Below are positions 42,482 to 52,057 of a stretch of 64,000 bases of DNA, piece after piece. The DNA is taken from NCBI RefSeq assembly GCF_001429025.1, contig NZ_LMHT01000011.1, positions 116,372 through 180,371 of the forward strand, in the 5' to 3' direction. This DNA is from Phenylobacterium sp. Root700 (GTDB lineage Bacteria > Pseudomonadota > Alphaproteobacteria > Caulobacterales > Caulobacteraceae). The first letter of the stretch is position 1, and each line of letters starts with the position of its first letter. The notes below the pieces were generated by a model that saw only the letters and a list, made by a program, of their open reading frames with translations, was not told the origin of the DNA and searched no databases. The position numbers and the translations under genes were made by a program.

Positions 42482-43090
42482 GTGAGCCGGGCGATCCAAC
42501 CGAACGAAGCGGCGGGCGAGGCTGGGCCAGGACAGGACGGCCGTCGCCGGCGGGGCCAGGACAACCGCGCCCGTATCGTCGCGGCCATGCTCGAGATCAT
42601 CCATGGCGGCGAGCTCTCGCCCGGCGCCGAGCAGGTGGCCCAGCGCGCCGACGTGGCGCTGCGCACCGTGTTCCGGCACTTCAGCGACATGGACAGCCTC
42701 TATCGGGAGATGTCCGAGGTCATCGAGGCCGAGATGCGCACGATGATGGAGCAGCCGTTCAAGGCGTCGGACTGGCGGGGGCGGGTGATCGAACTGGTCG
42801 CGCGGCGCGGGGCGGTGTTCGAGAAGATCGGCCCCTACAAACGGGCCTCCGACGCCCTGCAGCACCGCTCGCGGTTCCTGCAGACCGACAATGCGCGGCT
42901 GGTCGTCATCCTGCGCGAGATCCTCAAACGCGAATTGCCGCCGCAGGTGGCCGGCGACCCGTTGCGGCTCGAAAGCCTCGACCTGCTGCTGAGCTGGGAG
43001 AGCTGGGCGCGGCTTCGGCGGGAGCAGGGCCTGGCTCCAGACCAGGCGCGCGAGGTGCTCGAAGCAGCGGTGGAGCGGCTGCTGGCCTGA
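42482..43090 (+). CDS. TetR/AcrR-family regulator
   Basis: A 202-residue regulator. The TetR DNA-binding helices are at about residues 30-70: RIVAAMLEIIHGGEL...VAQRADVALRTVFRHFSDMDSLY. The C-terminal ligand domain is divergent. The GTG at 42482 follows GAGGTGG. It lies 68 bases after the MBL gene and is the closest candidate to bind the TGACAC-N5-GTGTCA operators at 38580 and 41262. I see no copy of the operator in front of its own start. Confidence 0.85.
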   Translation: MSRAIQPNEAAGEAGPGQDGRRRRGQDNRARIVAAMLEIIHGGELSPGAEQVAQRADVALRTVFRHFSDMDSLYREMSEVIEAEMRTMMEQPFKASDWRGRVIELVARRGAVFEKIGPYKRASDALQHRSRFLQTDNARLVVILREILKRELPPQVAGDPLRLESLDLLLSWESWARLRREQGLAPDQAREVLEAAVERLLA

Positions 43091-43209
43091 ACGGCGCGGT
43101 GCTCCCCGAACACCGGGCGGGTGCGTCCTTGGCACATTCCGCCCAGGCCGCTGCGATAGTAGCGGTGGGCTCACGAACCGACGACGGTCCGAGGCCTTGG
43201 GTAGGTGGA

Positions 43210-43599
43210 ATGAAGCTTGAATACGCAGACGTCGCCAAGGGCGCGGCGATCGTGGCCCTGTTGGCTGGGGCGGCTCTCTCCAGTCCGGCGATGGCCCAGA
43301 GCGCCACGGGTGAAGCCCTCTACAAGCAGCGGTGCATGATGTGTCACACCCACACGCCCGATGGGCGCAACGGCGTGGGGCCAGGGCTCTACGGCGTGAG
43401 CGGCCGAGCCGCGGCGTCGACGCCGGGGTTTTCCTATTCGCCGGCGCTCAAGGCCTCGAAGCTGGTCTGGACGCCGCAGACGCTCGATCAGTTTCTCATC
43501 GCCCCAAGCAAGATGGTTCCAGGGACGCGAATGGTCATCTCGGTCCCTGACGCCAAGCAACGGCAAGAGATCGTCGGCTACCTGGCGAGCAGCAAGTAG
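43210..43599 (+). CDS. c-type cytochrome (class I, monoheme)
   Basis: A 129-residue exported cytochrome c. A signal peptide ends PAMAQ (28-30). The heme site is CMMCH (C42, C45, H46), and the axial Met is most likely M108 in KMVPGTRMVIS. Length and NGVGPGLYGV...GFSYSPAL match the small periplasmic cytochromes often used by molybdenum hydroxylases. The start at 43210 is chosen for GTAGGTGGA and the signal peptide. The two molybdenum-hydroxylase subunit genes start 116 bases downstream on the same strand. Confidence 0.9.
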   Translation: MKLEYADVAKGAAIVALLAGAALSSPAMAQSATGEALYKQRCMMCHTHTPDGRNGVGPGLYGVSGRAAASTPGFSYSPALKASKLVWTPQTLDQFLIAPSKMVPGTRMVISVPDAKQRQEIVGYLASSK

Positions 43600-43715
43600 A
43601 TCTCCCGGGGGCTCGGCCCTGAGATCGGTGCTCCCCAGGCACCGGGGCCGACGGTGATGGCATCTCCCGACCACTTGGCGCCCGTGCCACCGTCGGTGGA
43701 GTCTGAGGGGAAGCC

Positions 43716-44171
43716 ATGGCCTATCGCATTCATGTCAACGGCGTGGCCCGGTCGGTGGAGGCTCCGGCCGACATGCCGGTCCTGTGGGTCTTGCGAGACC
43801 TGATGGACCTCACCGGCACGAAGTTCGGGTGCGGAGTCGCCCAATGCGGGGCGTGCACCGTGCTGCTGGATGGAGAGCCGATCAGGTCTTGCGTCACGCC
43901 GATCGGATCGGTCGGCGCGGGCAAGATCACCACCATCGAGGCGATTGATAAGAACCCGGTCGGCGCCAAGGTTCAGGCCGCGTGGCTCGACATTGACGTC
44001 GTCCAGTGCGGCTACTGCCAGAGCGGGCAGGTGCTGGCCGCCACCGCGCTGCTGACCGCCAACAAACACCCCACCGACGCCGATATCGATGAGGCCATGA
44101 GCGGCAACATCTGTCGCTGCGGAACCTATCCCCGTATCCGCGCCGCGATCCACAAGGCTGCGGGCAGCTAG
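43716..44171 (+). CDS. 2Fe-2S subunit of a molybdenum hydroxylase (IorA-like)
   Basis: A 151-residue electron-transfer subunit. The plant-ferredoxin-type cluster is held by C39, C44, C47 and C59 (FGCGVAQCGACTVLLDG...SC). The second 2Fe-2S cluster uses C98, C101, C133 and C135 (CGYCQSGQ, ICRCGTYPRI). It belongs to the isoquinoline 1-oxidoreductase/aldehyde oxidoreductase small-subunit family. It is followed 9 bases later by the molybdopterin subunit and passes electrons outward, likely to the neighbouring cytochrome c. Confidence 0.93.
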   Translation: MAYRIHVNGVARSVEAPADMPVLWVLRDLMDLTGTKFGCGVAQCGACTVLLDGEPIRSCVTPIGSVGAGKITTIEAIDKNPVGAKVQAAWLDIDVVQCGYCQSGQVLAATALLTANKHPTDADIDEAMSGNICRCGTYPRIRAAIHKAAGS

Positions 44172-44180
44172 GAGCCGACG

Positions 44181-46319
44181 ATGGTCGCGACAACATCCCC
44201 AAGCCGGCGCACGTTCCTCACCGCGAGCCTCGCGGCCGGGGGCGGGCTGCTGGTCGGTTTCCAGGTCCTGCCGAAGCCCGCGCGGGCGGCGGCGGCGGCC
44301 TCCACCGCGTTCTCACCCAACGCGTTCGTGCGCATCGGCGCCGACGGCAAGGTGACGGTGGTCCTGCCCAAGACCGAGATGGGGCAGGGGGTCTACACCG
44401 CCATCCCCATGATGCTGGCCGAAGAGCTTGAGGTGGATCTGGCGACGGTCACCATCGAGATTCCGCCGGGAGAGCCGGGCCGGTTCGGCAAGCTGGGGCA
44501 GGAGACCGGCGGCTCGACATCGGTGCGGGAAACCTGGGAGCCGGTTCGAAACGCCGGCGCCGCGGCGCGGATGATGCTGATCGCCGCGGCCGCCCAGAAG
44601 TGGGGCGTCGCGGTGGAGAGCTGTTCGGCGCAGGCCGGCCAGGTGGTCCACGGGACGAGCGGACGCAAGGCCGCCTACGGGACGTTGGTCGCGGCGGCGG
44701 CGCTGCTGCCCGTGCCGGCGAAACCGCAGCTCAAGGACGCGGCGACCTACCGCCTGATCGGCAAGCCGACGCGCCGCCTTGATGCGTCGGCCAAGGTCAA
44801 TGGTTCTGCAGTCTACGGCATCGACGTGAAGATGCCTGGACTGAAGATCGCCACGCTCGCCGCCTCGCCGGTCCCCGGCGGCAAGCTGCGCGCCGTCAAC
44901 GAAGCCGCCGCCCTGGCCGTGCCCGGCGTAAGGCAGGTGGTCAGGTTGCCTGACGCCGTGGCCGTAGTCGCCGATCACACCTGGGCCGCCAAGCAGGGTC
45001 TGGCGGCCGCCGATCCGCAGTGGGACGACGGAGCCAATGCGAACCTCAACCAGGCCGGCATAGTCGCCGAGCTGCTGGCGGCCTCTCAGCGCGAGGGTGC
45101 GGAAGCCGGCAAGCAGGGCGACGTTGAGACCGCGATGCGCGGCGCGGCGCGGAAGGTGGAGGCGGTCTACGAACAGCCCTATCTGGCCCACGCGACGATG
45201 GAGCCCACCAACTGCACCGTGCACGTGCGCGCAGATAGCTGTGAGGTCTGGCTGGGAAGCCAGGTGCCCGACACCGCCAAGGGCGCCGCCGCCAAGGCCG
45301 CAGGCCTGCCGCCGGAGAAGGTGACGATCCATAACTTCCTGATGGGCGGGGGCTTTGGTCGGCGGCTGGAAGTCGACATGGTCGAGCGGGCCATCGCCAT
45401 CGGCAAGTCGGTCAACGGCCCGGTCAAGGTGATCTGGTCGCGCGAGGAGGACATCCAGCATGACCTCTTCCGGCCCTACTATGTCGACAGGATCGCAGCC
45501 GGCTTGGACCCTGCGGGGCAGCCCGTCGCCTGGACCCATCGGATCGCCGGATCGTCGATCATGGCCCGGCTTTATCCGAAATATTACAAGGGCGTAGACG
45601 CCGATGCTGTCGAGTCGGCGGTGACCACGCCCTATCGACTGCCGAACAATTTGGTGCAGTTCGTCCGCCAGGAAAGCCCGGTCACCACCAGCTGGTGGCG
45701 AGGTGTTGGTCCGCTGCGCAGCGTCTTCGTCGTCGAAAGCTTCATCGACGAACTGGCGGCGGCGGCCAAGGCCGATCCGGTGGCCTATCGTCTTGGCCTG
45801 GCGCAGGATGATCGAGCCAAGGCGGTGCTGTCGCTGGCGGCCGAAAAGGCCGGCTGGGCCCAGCCCCCGAAACCCGGGCGCTCGCGCGGCGTCTCGTTGC
45901 TCCACGCCTGGGACACCTACATGGCGCAGGTCATGGAGATCGAGATCGATCCGGACGGGCTGCCGGTGGTTCGCCGCGTGACCGTGGCGCTCGACTGCGG
46001 CCAGGTGATCAACCCGGACGGGGTGCGTGCGCAGGTGGAGGGCGGGGTGATTTTCGGGATCTCCGGCGCCCTGCACGGCGAAATCACCTTCGCCAACGGG
46101 CGTGTCGAGCAGTCGAACTTTCACGACTATCGCGTTCTGCGCATGTCCGAGGCCCCGCAGATTGAAACGCATATCATTCAGAGCACCGCCGCGCCTGGCG
46201 GGATGGGCGAACCCCCGACCGCCGGGGCCGGACCGGCCTTGGCCAACGCCGTCTTTGCGGCGACGGGCGTTCGGGTCCGCAAGCTGCCGATAGCTAAGGC
46301 TTTGAAGGTAAAGGCCTAG
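44181..46319 (+). CDS. molybdopterin-binding subunit of an aldehyde/isoquinoline oxidoreductase (IorB-like)
   Basis: A 712-residue catalytic subunit of the xanthine dehydrogenase superfamily. The N terminus is Tat-like (SRRTFLTASLAAGGGLLVG), so the enzyme works in the periplasm. GGGFGRR and the GVGPLRS loop contact the molybdopterin cytosine dinucleotide, and the catalytic Glu is in GMGEPPTAGAGP. It hydroxylates an aldehyde or N-heterocycle with water. The lack of a separate FAD subunit fits the IorAB class, which feeds cytochrome c. The substrate is unknown; an amino-aldehyde from the polyamine genes is one possibility. Confidence 0.9.
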   Translation: MVATTSPSRRTFLTASLAAGGGLLVGFQVLPKPARAAAAASTAFSPNAFVRIGADGKVTVVLPKTEMGQGVYTAIPMMLAEELEVDLATVTIEIPPGEPGRFGKLGQETGGSTSVRETWEPVRNAGAAARMMLIAAAAQKWGVAVESCSAQAGQVVHGTSGRKAAYGTLVAAAALLPVPAKPQLKDAATYRLIGKPTRRLDASAKVNGSAVYGIDVKMPGLKIATLAASPVPGGKLRAVNEAAALAVPGVRQVVRLPDAVAVVADHTWAAKQGLAAADPQWDDGANANLNQAGIVAELLAASQREGAEAGKQGDVETAMRGAARKVEAVYEQPYLAHATMEPTNCTVHVRADSCEVWLGSQVPDTAKGAAAKAAGLPPEKVTIHNFLMGGGFGRRLEVDMVERAIAIGKSVNGPVKVIWSREEDIQHDLFRPYYVDRIAAGLDPAGQPVAWTHRIAGSSIMARLYPKYYKGVDADAVESAVTTPYRLPNNLVQFVRQESPVTTSWWRGVGPLRSVFVVESFIDELAAAAKADPVAYRLGLAQDDRAKAVLSLAAEKAGWAQPPKPGRSRGVSLLHAWDTYMAQVMEIEIDPDGLPVVRRVTVALDCGQVINPDGVRAQVEGGVIFGISGALHGEITFANGRVEQSNFHDYRVLRMSEAPQIETHIIQSTAAPGGMGEPPTAGAGPALANAVFAATGVRVRKLPIAKALKVKA

Positions 46320-46653
46320 TCGTCGGCCTCGGCCGCAATCTCACCTGCCTGAATGACGCCGCGCCGCGGGCCTTGGTCTGCGGCGCGCGCGTGCGTGTAT
46401 TGCACTCTTGAAAGCAACTCGGCCTATTACGGTGCTCTCACGTCACCGGAGGCTGGTTGCTTTGTCATCTATACGTCATCAGCCCCAGATGAGAATTGTT
46501 GGACGGGGGAGCACAGCGCGATAGTCAACTTGATGGCGTAGAAACAACTTGGCGCCGATCGCGCCGTCTATGCTCCGCGCGTGACTTCTCATTGCATCGC
46601 TCCGGTCAGGCTGCTTTCGGCGGTCGGCCAGGGGCATGATCGAAGGTGATGAG
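46320..46653. other. 334-base intergenic region before a TonB receptor
   Basis: The first part holds a weak GC hairpin (GCGCCGC/GCGGCGC) after the oxidoreductase stop; the remainder is AT-richer and must carry the promoter of the TonB receptor. It includes a short direct repeat GTCATCTATACGTCATC. I see no gene or clear regulator site. Confidence 0.5.
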
Positions 46654-49035
46654 ATGACGCCATCCAAGACGTCCTTGAAGTCCATCCTGTTCCTGTCGAG
46701 CGCATTGCTCAGCTCGGCCGGGATGGCCCACGCGCAGACCGCTAAATCGGTGGAGGTGGAGGAGATCGTCGTCACAGCCACACGCCAGGCCCAGGTGCTG
46801 TCACGCGTGCCGCTCAGCGTTAGCGCCTATACTCAGGAGACGATGGACAAGAAGGGCGTGAAGTCCTTTGAGGACGTCGCCCGCTTCACGCCTGGTGTGC
46901 GCTTCGACTCCGGCGACAACTCCATCAGCATCCGCGGCATCTCGTCGGGCGCGGGCTCAGGCACCACCGGTGTCTATATCGACGACACCCCGATTCAGAT
47001 GCGCTCCTTGGGCTTCAGCGCCGACGACTCGCTGCCGGCGATCTTCGACCTCGAACGAGTCGAGGTGTTGCGCGGACCCCAGGGCACGCTGTTCGGCGCC
47101 GGGTCGCAGGGCGGCACCGTGCGCTACATCACCCCGCAGCCAAGTCTGACGCAGTACAGCGGCTTTGGCCGCGCCGAGGTCTCGAAGACCCGATACGGCG
47201 GCACGAGCTACGAGGGCGGCGCGGCGTTCGGCGGGCCTCTGATCGAGGACAAGATCGGCGTCCGCTTCAGCGCCTGGCAACGCCAGGACGCCGGCTGGAT
47301 CGACCGGGTCGACAACGCCTCGATCAGCGCGGCCAACCCGCGCGGGATCGTCAACGACAAGAACGCCAACTCCGGCCGGGTTTCGGTGTTGCGCGGCGCG
47401 CTGGCCTTCCAGCCGATCGACGGGCTGCTGGTCACCCCGTCCGTCCAGTATCAGAAGCGCACCACCCGCGATAACGACACGTTCTTCGAGGGGATCTCGG
47501 ACCGCGGGGACGGCGTCTTCCGCAAGAGCAGCCCGGAATATCGCGGCAGCCGCGACAGCTTCTACATGCCGGCCCTGAACATTCAGTACGATGTCGGGGC
47601 GGTGAGGATCGTCTCGAACACCAGCTATTTCCACCGCAACAACACGACCGGCTACGACGGGACGATCTACAACCTGTCCTACTATCAGAGCCTCTATCTG
47701 GACGAGGTCGGTGAAGGGGCTCCGCTCTATCCGTTCCTGACGTCGACCGGCATCAACCAGGCGCTGCCCCGGTATCTCAGCCCGGCGGTGGTGACGAACA
47801 CGCAACGGAACTTCACGCAGGAGGTCCGCATCCAGTCCGCCGACCCCGAGGCGCGGCTGACCTGGGTGGCGGGCGTCTTCTATCAGCGTAACCGTCAGTC
47901 CAGCACCGAGGAGCTGGTCGAGCCTGCGGTCGAAGCCCTGTTCCCGTTCGCCTTCGGGCAGACGCTGGAAGAGTACTTCGAGTACCCGATGTTCGGGCAG
48001 GACAGCTACATCAACCAGACCCGGGCGACGGAGACTCAGATCGCCGCCTTCGCCGATCTGACCTATGCGCTCACCGACCAGTTGAAGGTCACGGCCGGCG
48101 CGCGCTACGCAAAGGCCAAGTTCGCCTTCACGAACTTCGCCGACGGTTCGCAGAACTATGGCCGCACCGAGGGCGAGGGGAACAGCTCTGAGAAGCCGTT
48201 CACGCCAAAGCTCGGCCTGGCGTTCCAGGCTGACCCCAACAACCTGTTCTATGCGACCTGGTCCAAGGGCTTCCGGGTCGGGGGCGCCAATCCGCCCGTG
48301 CCGGTCGACGCCTGCCGGGTGAGCCTGAACGCCTTTGGCCTGACCGGCGCGCCGTCGTCCTACAGCTCCGACACCGTGGCCAGCTGGGAATTGGGGACCA
48401 AGAACCGCCTGTTCGACCGCAAGCTCCAGGTCGCCGCCAGCGTTTATCACATCGAGTGGACCGGAATTCAGCAGGGCGTGAACCTGCCGAGCTGCGCCAT
48501 CCAGTTCACGGACAACCTGGGGAACGCGCGAAGCCGAGGCTTCGACGTGCAGGCGACGTTGACGCCGATCGAAGGTCTGAGCATCGATGCGGCGGTCGGC
48601 TACACCGACGCCGAATACACCAGCACCACCCAGTTCGCCGCGAACCGGATCATCGTCAGCAAGGGCAACTCTCTGGGCAGCCCGCCGTGGACCGTCGCGC
48701 TGGGGGCCCAGTACGACTTCCCGCTGTTCGACCACTCTGGATACGTTCGCGCCGACTATCAGTACACCAGCAAGCGGGACGGCCTGGTGCCCAGCGAGGA
48801 CCCGCGCAATCGCGGTTACGATCCGGAAAACGTCAAGCCTGACGCCACCAACATGGTGAACCTGCGGGCCGGGGCGATCATCGGTGGGAACGCCAATGTG
48901 TCGTTGTTCGTCGACAACCTGCTCGACGCCTCGCCGCTGCGGTCACGCGGACATAGCGACACCGAGACCCTGTTGTTCACCCAGTCGACCTTCCGCCCGC
49001 GGACGGTCGGGGTGACCGTCACCTACCGGCGCTAG
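46654..49035 (+). CDS. TonB-dependent receptor
   Basis: A 793-residue outer-membrane receptor. The signal peptide ends MAHAQ, followed by the TonB-box-like VEEIVVTATRQAQ. The plug contains IEVLRGPQGTLFG-type residues (RVEVLRGPQGTLFGAGSQGG), and the barrel ends VGVTVTYRR. The ATG at 46654 follows GAAGGTGATGAG; an earlier in-frame ATG at 46636 is possible. It precedes the gabT-gabD-spermidine dehydrogenase genes, suggesting a nitrogen-rich ligand, but the gap to gabT is 134 bases with a hairpin, so co-transcription is not certain. Confidence 0.92.
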   Translation: MTPSKTSLKSILFLSSALLSSAGMAHAQTAKSVEVEEIVVTATRQAQVLSRVPLSVSAYTQETMDKKGVKSFEDVARFTPGVRFDSGDNSISIRGISSGAGSGTTGVYIDDTPIQMRSLGFSADDSLPAIFDLERVEVLRGPQGTLFGAGSQGGTVRYITPQPSLTQYSGFGRAEVSKTRYGGTSYEGGAAFGGPLIEDKIGVRFSAWQRQDAGWIDRVDNASISAANPRGIVNDKNANSGRVSVLRGALAFQPIDGLLVTPSVQYQKRTTRDNDTFFEGISDRGDGVFRKSSPEYRGSRDSFYMPALNIQYDVGAVRIVSNTSYFHRNNTTGYDGTIYNLSYYQSLYLDEVGEGAPLYPFLTSTGINQALPRYLSPAVVTNTQRNFTQEVRIQSADPEARLTWVAGVFYQRNRQSSTEELVEPAVEALFPFAFGQTLEEYFEYPMFGQDSYINQTRATETQIAAFADLTYALTDQLKVTAGARYAKAKFAFTNFADGSQNYGRTEGEGNSSEKPFTPKLGLAFQADPNNLFYATWSKGFRVGGANPPVPVDACRVSLNAFGLTGAPSSYSSDTVASWELGTKNRLFDRKLQVAASVYHIEWTGIQQGVNLPSCAIQFTDNLGNARSRGFDVQATLTPIEGLSIDAAVGYTDAEYTSTTQFAANRIIVSKGNSLGSPPWTVALGAQYDFPLFDHSGYVRADYQYTSKRDGLVPSEDPRNRGYDPENVKPDATNMVNLRAGAIIGGNANVSLFVDNLLDASPLRSRGHSDTETLLFTQSTFRPRTVGVTVTYRR

Positions 49036-49049
49036 TCGCCATAGTGAGG

Positions 49050-49070
49050 CCCGCCCGACTTTCGGGCGGG
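49050..49070 (+). terminator. hairpin after the TonB receptor
   Basis: A perfect 9-bp stem CCCGCCCGA/TCGGGCGGG with a 3-base loop starts 14 bases after the receptor stop. No T run follows, so it may be a terminator of moderate strength or an mRNA-stabilising stem. Confidence 0.5.
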
Positions 49071-49169
49071 ATGCGGAGGCGGTGGCCAGTCGTCACCGCC
49101 TCTATGCCGGAGGCGTTCGCCGGCCCGCCTTCCCATCGGGATTATCGCCGGCGCCGTATCAAACCATGA

Positions 49170-50462
49170 GTGATCGCCTTGTCCCTGAACGCTGACCTCC
49201 ACAGCCGCCGGTTCGCCGCCGTTCCGCGCGGCGTCGGCAACGCCACCGGAACCTACGCCGCGCGCGCCGAGAACGCCGAGATCTGGGACGTCGAGGGGCG
49301 TCGCTATATCGACTTCGCCGGCGGGATCGCCGTGCTGAACGTCGGCCATCGGCATCCGCGGGTGATCGAGGCGGTTCAGAAGCAGCTCGGGCTCTACACC
49401 CATACCGCCTTCCAGGTGCTGCCCTACGAGCCCTACATCCTGCTGGCCGAGCGGCTCAACGCGGTGGCGCCGTTCAGCGGGCCGGCCAAGACCATCTTCT
49501 TCACCACCGGCGCCGAGGCGGTCGAGAACACCATCAAGATCGCCCGGGCGGCCACCGGCCGTTCGGCGGTGATCGCCTTCGCCGGCGGATTCCATGGCCG
49601 CACGATGCTGACCATGGGCCTGACCGGCAAGGTCGCGCCCTACAAGCAGAACTTCGGCCCCGGCCCGGCCGAGATCTATCACCTGCCGTTCCCCGACGCC
49701 CGACGCGGCGTCACGGTCGAGGACGCGATGCGCTCGCTCGACCTGGTGTTCGCCGCCGACGTGGCGCCCGACCGTGTCGCGGCGATCATCATCGAGCCGG
49801 TGCAGGGGGAGGGCGGTTTCAACCCGGCCCCGGTCGAGTTGATGGTGGCGCTCCGGCAGATCTGCGACAAGTTCGGCATCCTGCTGATCGCCGACGAGGT
49901 CCAGACCGGCTTCGCCCGCACCGGCAAGATGTTCGGGATCGAGCACTATCCGGTCGAGCCCGACATGGTGGCGGTCGCCAAGTCGCTGGCCGGCGGTTTC
50001 CCCCTGTCGGGGGTGATCGGCCGCGCCGCGATCATGGACACTGTCGAGCCGGGCGGACTGGGCGGCACCTATGGCGGGTCGCCGGTGGCCTGCGCCGCGG
50101 CCCTGGCTGTGCTCGACGTCATCGAGGAAGAAGGCCTGCTCGGGCGGGCCGACGCGATCGGGGAGATGATCAAGGCCCGCGTGCGGGGCTTCGCCCTGCG
50201 CAACGACCTAGCCCGCGTCTCCGAACCGCGGGGCCCTGGCGCGATGGTCGCGTTCGATATCGTCACCGGAAGCGGGGCTCCCGATGGCGCGGGAGCCAAG
50301 GCGGTGGCGGCCAGCGCGTTGGAGCATGGACTGGTCCTCCTGACCTGCGGAAAGTACGGCGAGACCCTGCGGGTTCTGGTCCCGCTCACCGCGTCGGACG
50401 AGATCGTCGAAGAGGGGCTTGGCCTGCTGGAACAAGCCCTGGGCGCGGTCGGGGCGCAGTGA
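49170..50462 (+). CDS. gabT: 4-aminobutyrate aminotransferase
   Basis: A 430-residue class III PLP aminotransferase that moves the amino group of 4-aminobutyrate to 2-oxoglutarate, giving succinate semialdehyde. PLP contacts are TTGAEAVENTIKIAR, the conserved D242 in LIADEVQTGFAR and Schiff-base K271 in VAKSLAGGFPLSG; EPVQGEGGF is also typical of GabT. The GTG at 49170 is the only fitting start; an ATG at 49166 is out of frame. It overlaps the succinate-semialdehyde dehydrogenase start by GTGA. 4-Aminobutyrate is the expected product of 4-aminobutanal from spermidine oxidation. Confidence 0.92.
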   Translation: MIALSLNADLHSRRFAAVPRGVGNATGTYAARAENAEIWDVEGRRYIDFAGGIAVLNVGHRHPRVIEAVQKQLGLYTHTAFQVLPYEPYILLAERLNAVAPFSGPAKTIFFTTGAEAVENTIKIARAATGRSAVIAFAGGFHGRTMLTMGLTGKVAPYKQNFGPGPAEIYHLPFPDARRGVTVEDAMRSLDLVFAADVAPDRVAAIIIEPVQGEGGFNPAPVELMVALRQICDKFGILLIADEVQTGFARTGKMFGIEHYPVEPDMVAVAKSLAGGFPLSGVIGRAAIMDTVEPGGLGGTYGGSPVACAAALAVLDVIEEEGLLGRADAIGEMIKARVRGFALRNDLARVSEPRGPGAMVAFDIVTGSGAPDGAGAKAVAASALEHGLVLLTCGKYGETLRVLVPLTASDEIVEEGLGLLEQALGAVGAQ

Positions 50463-51946
50463 CCGTGCTGACGGTTTCGAGCGAGATCGAGCGCATCGGC
50501 CTGTCGCGTCCCGACCTCGTGCGGGAGCAGGCCTTCATCGGCGGGCGATGGGTCAGCCACGAAGACCAGATCGCGGTGATCAACCCCGCCAATGGTCGGA
50601 CCTTGGGCGCCGTGCCGCGCCTGGGCGCGCAGGCCGCCGAGCAGGCGGTCGCCGCCGCCCATGCCGCCTTTCCCGCCTGGCGCGGACTGAGCGGCAAGCA
50701 GCGCTCGGTGATCCTGAAGCGTTGGCACGGATTGATCCTCGATCACGCCGAGGATCTGGCCCGGCTGATGACCGCCGAGCAGGGCAAACCCTTGACCGAG
50801 TCCCGGGGCGAGGTGGCCTACGCCGCCTCGTTCATCGAGTGGTTCGCCGAGGAGGCCAAGCGCGCCTATGGCGTGACCATCCCAGGGCACCTTGCCGACA
50901 AGCGCCTGCTGGCGTTGCAGGAACCGGTGGGCGTGGTGGGCGCGGTGACGCCGTGGAACTTCCCGGCCGCGATGATCACCCGCAAGGTCGGACCGGCACT
51001 GGCCGTCGGCTGCACGGTGGTGCTGAAGCCTTCGGAACTGACCCCGTTCTCGGCCTTGGCGCTCGCCGTGTTGGCGCAGGAGGCTGGGGTCCCGGACGGG
51101 GTCTTCAATGTGGTCACCGGCGACGCCGCGCCGATCGGAGAGGTGCTGACCACCGATCCGCGGGTGCGCAAGTTCACCTTCACCGGATCGACCCCGGTCG
51201 GAAAGATGCTGGCGGCCCGGTGCGCGAGCACCGTCAAGCGGGTCTCCCTGGAGCTTGGCGGCAACGCCCCATTCATCGTCTTCGACGACGCCGATCTGGA
51301 AAAGGCGGTCCAGGGGGCGATGGCCTCGAAATTCCGCAACGCCGGCCAGACCTGCGTCTGCGCCAATCGGATCTATGTGCAGGCGCAGATCTACGACGCC
51401 TTCGCTGAGCGGCTCACGGCCGCCGCCAAGGCCCTGGTGATCGGCGATGGTCTTAGCGACGACATCGGCCTTGGTCCGCTGATCGATGAGCGGGCGATCG
51501 CCAAGGTCCAGGCCCATGTGCGCGATGCGCTGGATCGCGGCGCGCAGCTGAGGACCGGAGGAGAGGCGCTTGATCTCGGCGGCTCGTTCTTTGGTCCCAC
51601 GGTGCTGACCGAGGTGCCGGCGGACGCCCTGCTGTGCCGGGAGGAAACCTTCGGGCCCTTGGCCGGACTGGTGCGCTTCACCACCGAAGCCGAGGTGATC
51701 GCCATGGCCAACGCCACCACCGCCGGGCTGGCGGCCTATGTCTACACCCGCGATTCCAGCAGGTCGTGGCGGGTCACCGAGGCGTTGGAATACGGGATGG
51801 TCGGGGTCAACACCGGCCTGATCTCCAGCGAGGTGGCGCCGTTCGGCGGGGTCAAGGAGTCGGGGCTCGGCCGGGAAGGCTCGCTGTTCGGCATCCGCGA
51901 CTATCTCGACACCAAGACGGTCTGCATCGAGGTGGAGCCGGGCTGA
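50459..51946 (+). CDS. gabD: succinate-semialdehyde dehydrogenase
   Basis: A 495-residue aldehyde dehydrogenase of the GabD type. The general base is E265 in LELGGNAPFIVFDDADL and the nucleophile is C299 in RNAGQTCVCANRIYVQ; the NAD-binding region has PWNFPAAMITRK and FTGSTPVGK. It oxidises succinate semialdehyde (or 4-aminobutanal-type aldehydes) to the acid with NAD(P). The start is a GTG in GTGA overlap with gabT, so the two are co-translated. The spermidine-dehydrogenase-like gene follows 111 bases later. Confidence 0.92.
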   Translation: MTVLTVSSEIERIGLSRPDLVREQAFIGGRWVSHEDQIAVINPANGRTLGAVPRLGAQAAEQAVAAAHAAFPAWRGLSGKQRSVILKRWHGLILDHAEDLARLMTAEQGKPLTESRGEVAYAASFIEWFAEEAKRAYGVTIPGHLADKRLLALQEPVGVVGAVTPWNFPAAMITRKVGPALAVGCTVVLKPSELTPFSALALAVLAQEAGVPDGVFNVVTGDAAPIGEVLTTDPRVRKFTFTGSTPVGKMLAARCASTVKRVSLELGGNAPFIVFDDADLEKAVQGAMASKFRNAGQTCVCANRIYVQAQIYDAFAERLTAAAKALVIGDGLSDDIGLGPLIDERAIAKVQAHVRDALDRGAQLRTGGEALDLGGSFFGPTVLTEVPADALLCREETFGPLAGLVRFTTEAEVIAMANATTAGLAAYVYTRDSSRSWRVTEALEYGMVGVNTGLISSEVAPFGGVKESGLGREGSLFGIRDYLDTKTVCIEVEPG

Positions 51947-52057
51947 ACGGTCAGGCCATCGGCCTGCTGAAGAATTGGCGTGTTGCCTGCGGCGCCGACC
52001 GCGACGGCTTTCGCATCTGCTCGCCGGCGTGGGGCCGCCGAGGTTGCTTTTGGGGTG

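Noticed and set aside
46356..46395. Terminator after the molybdenum hydroxylase
   Set aside because: A 7-bp GC stem with a 12-base loop and no T run is common by chance at this GC content.
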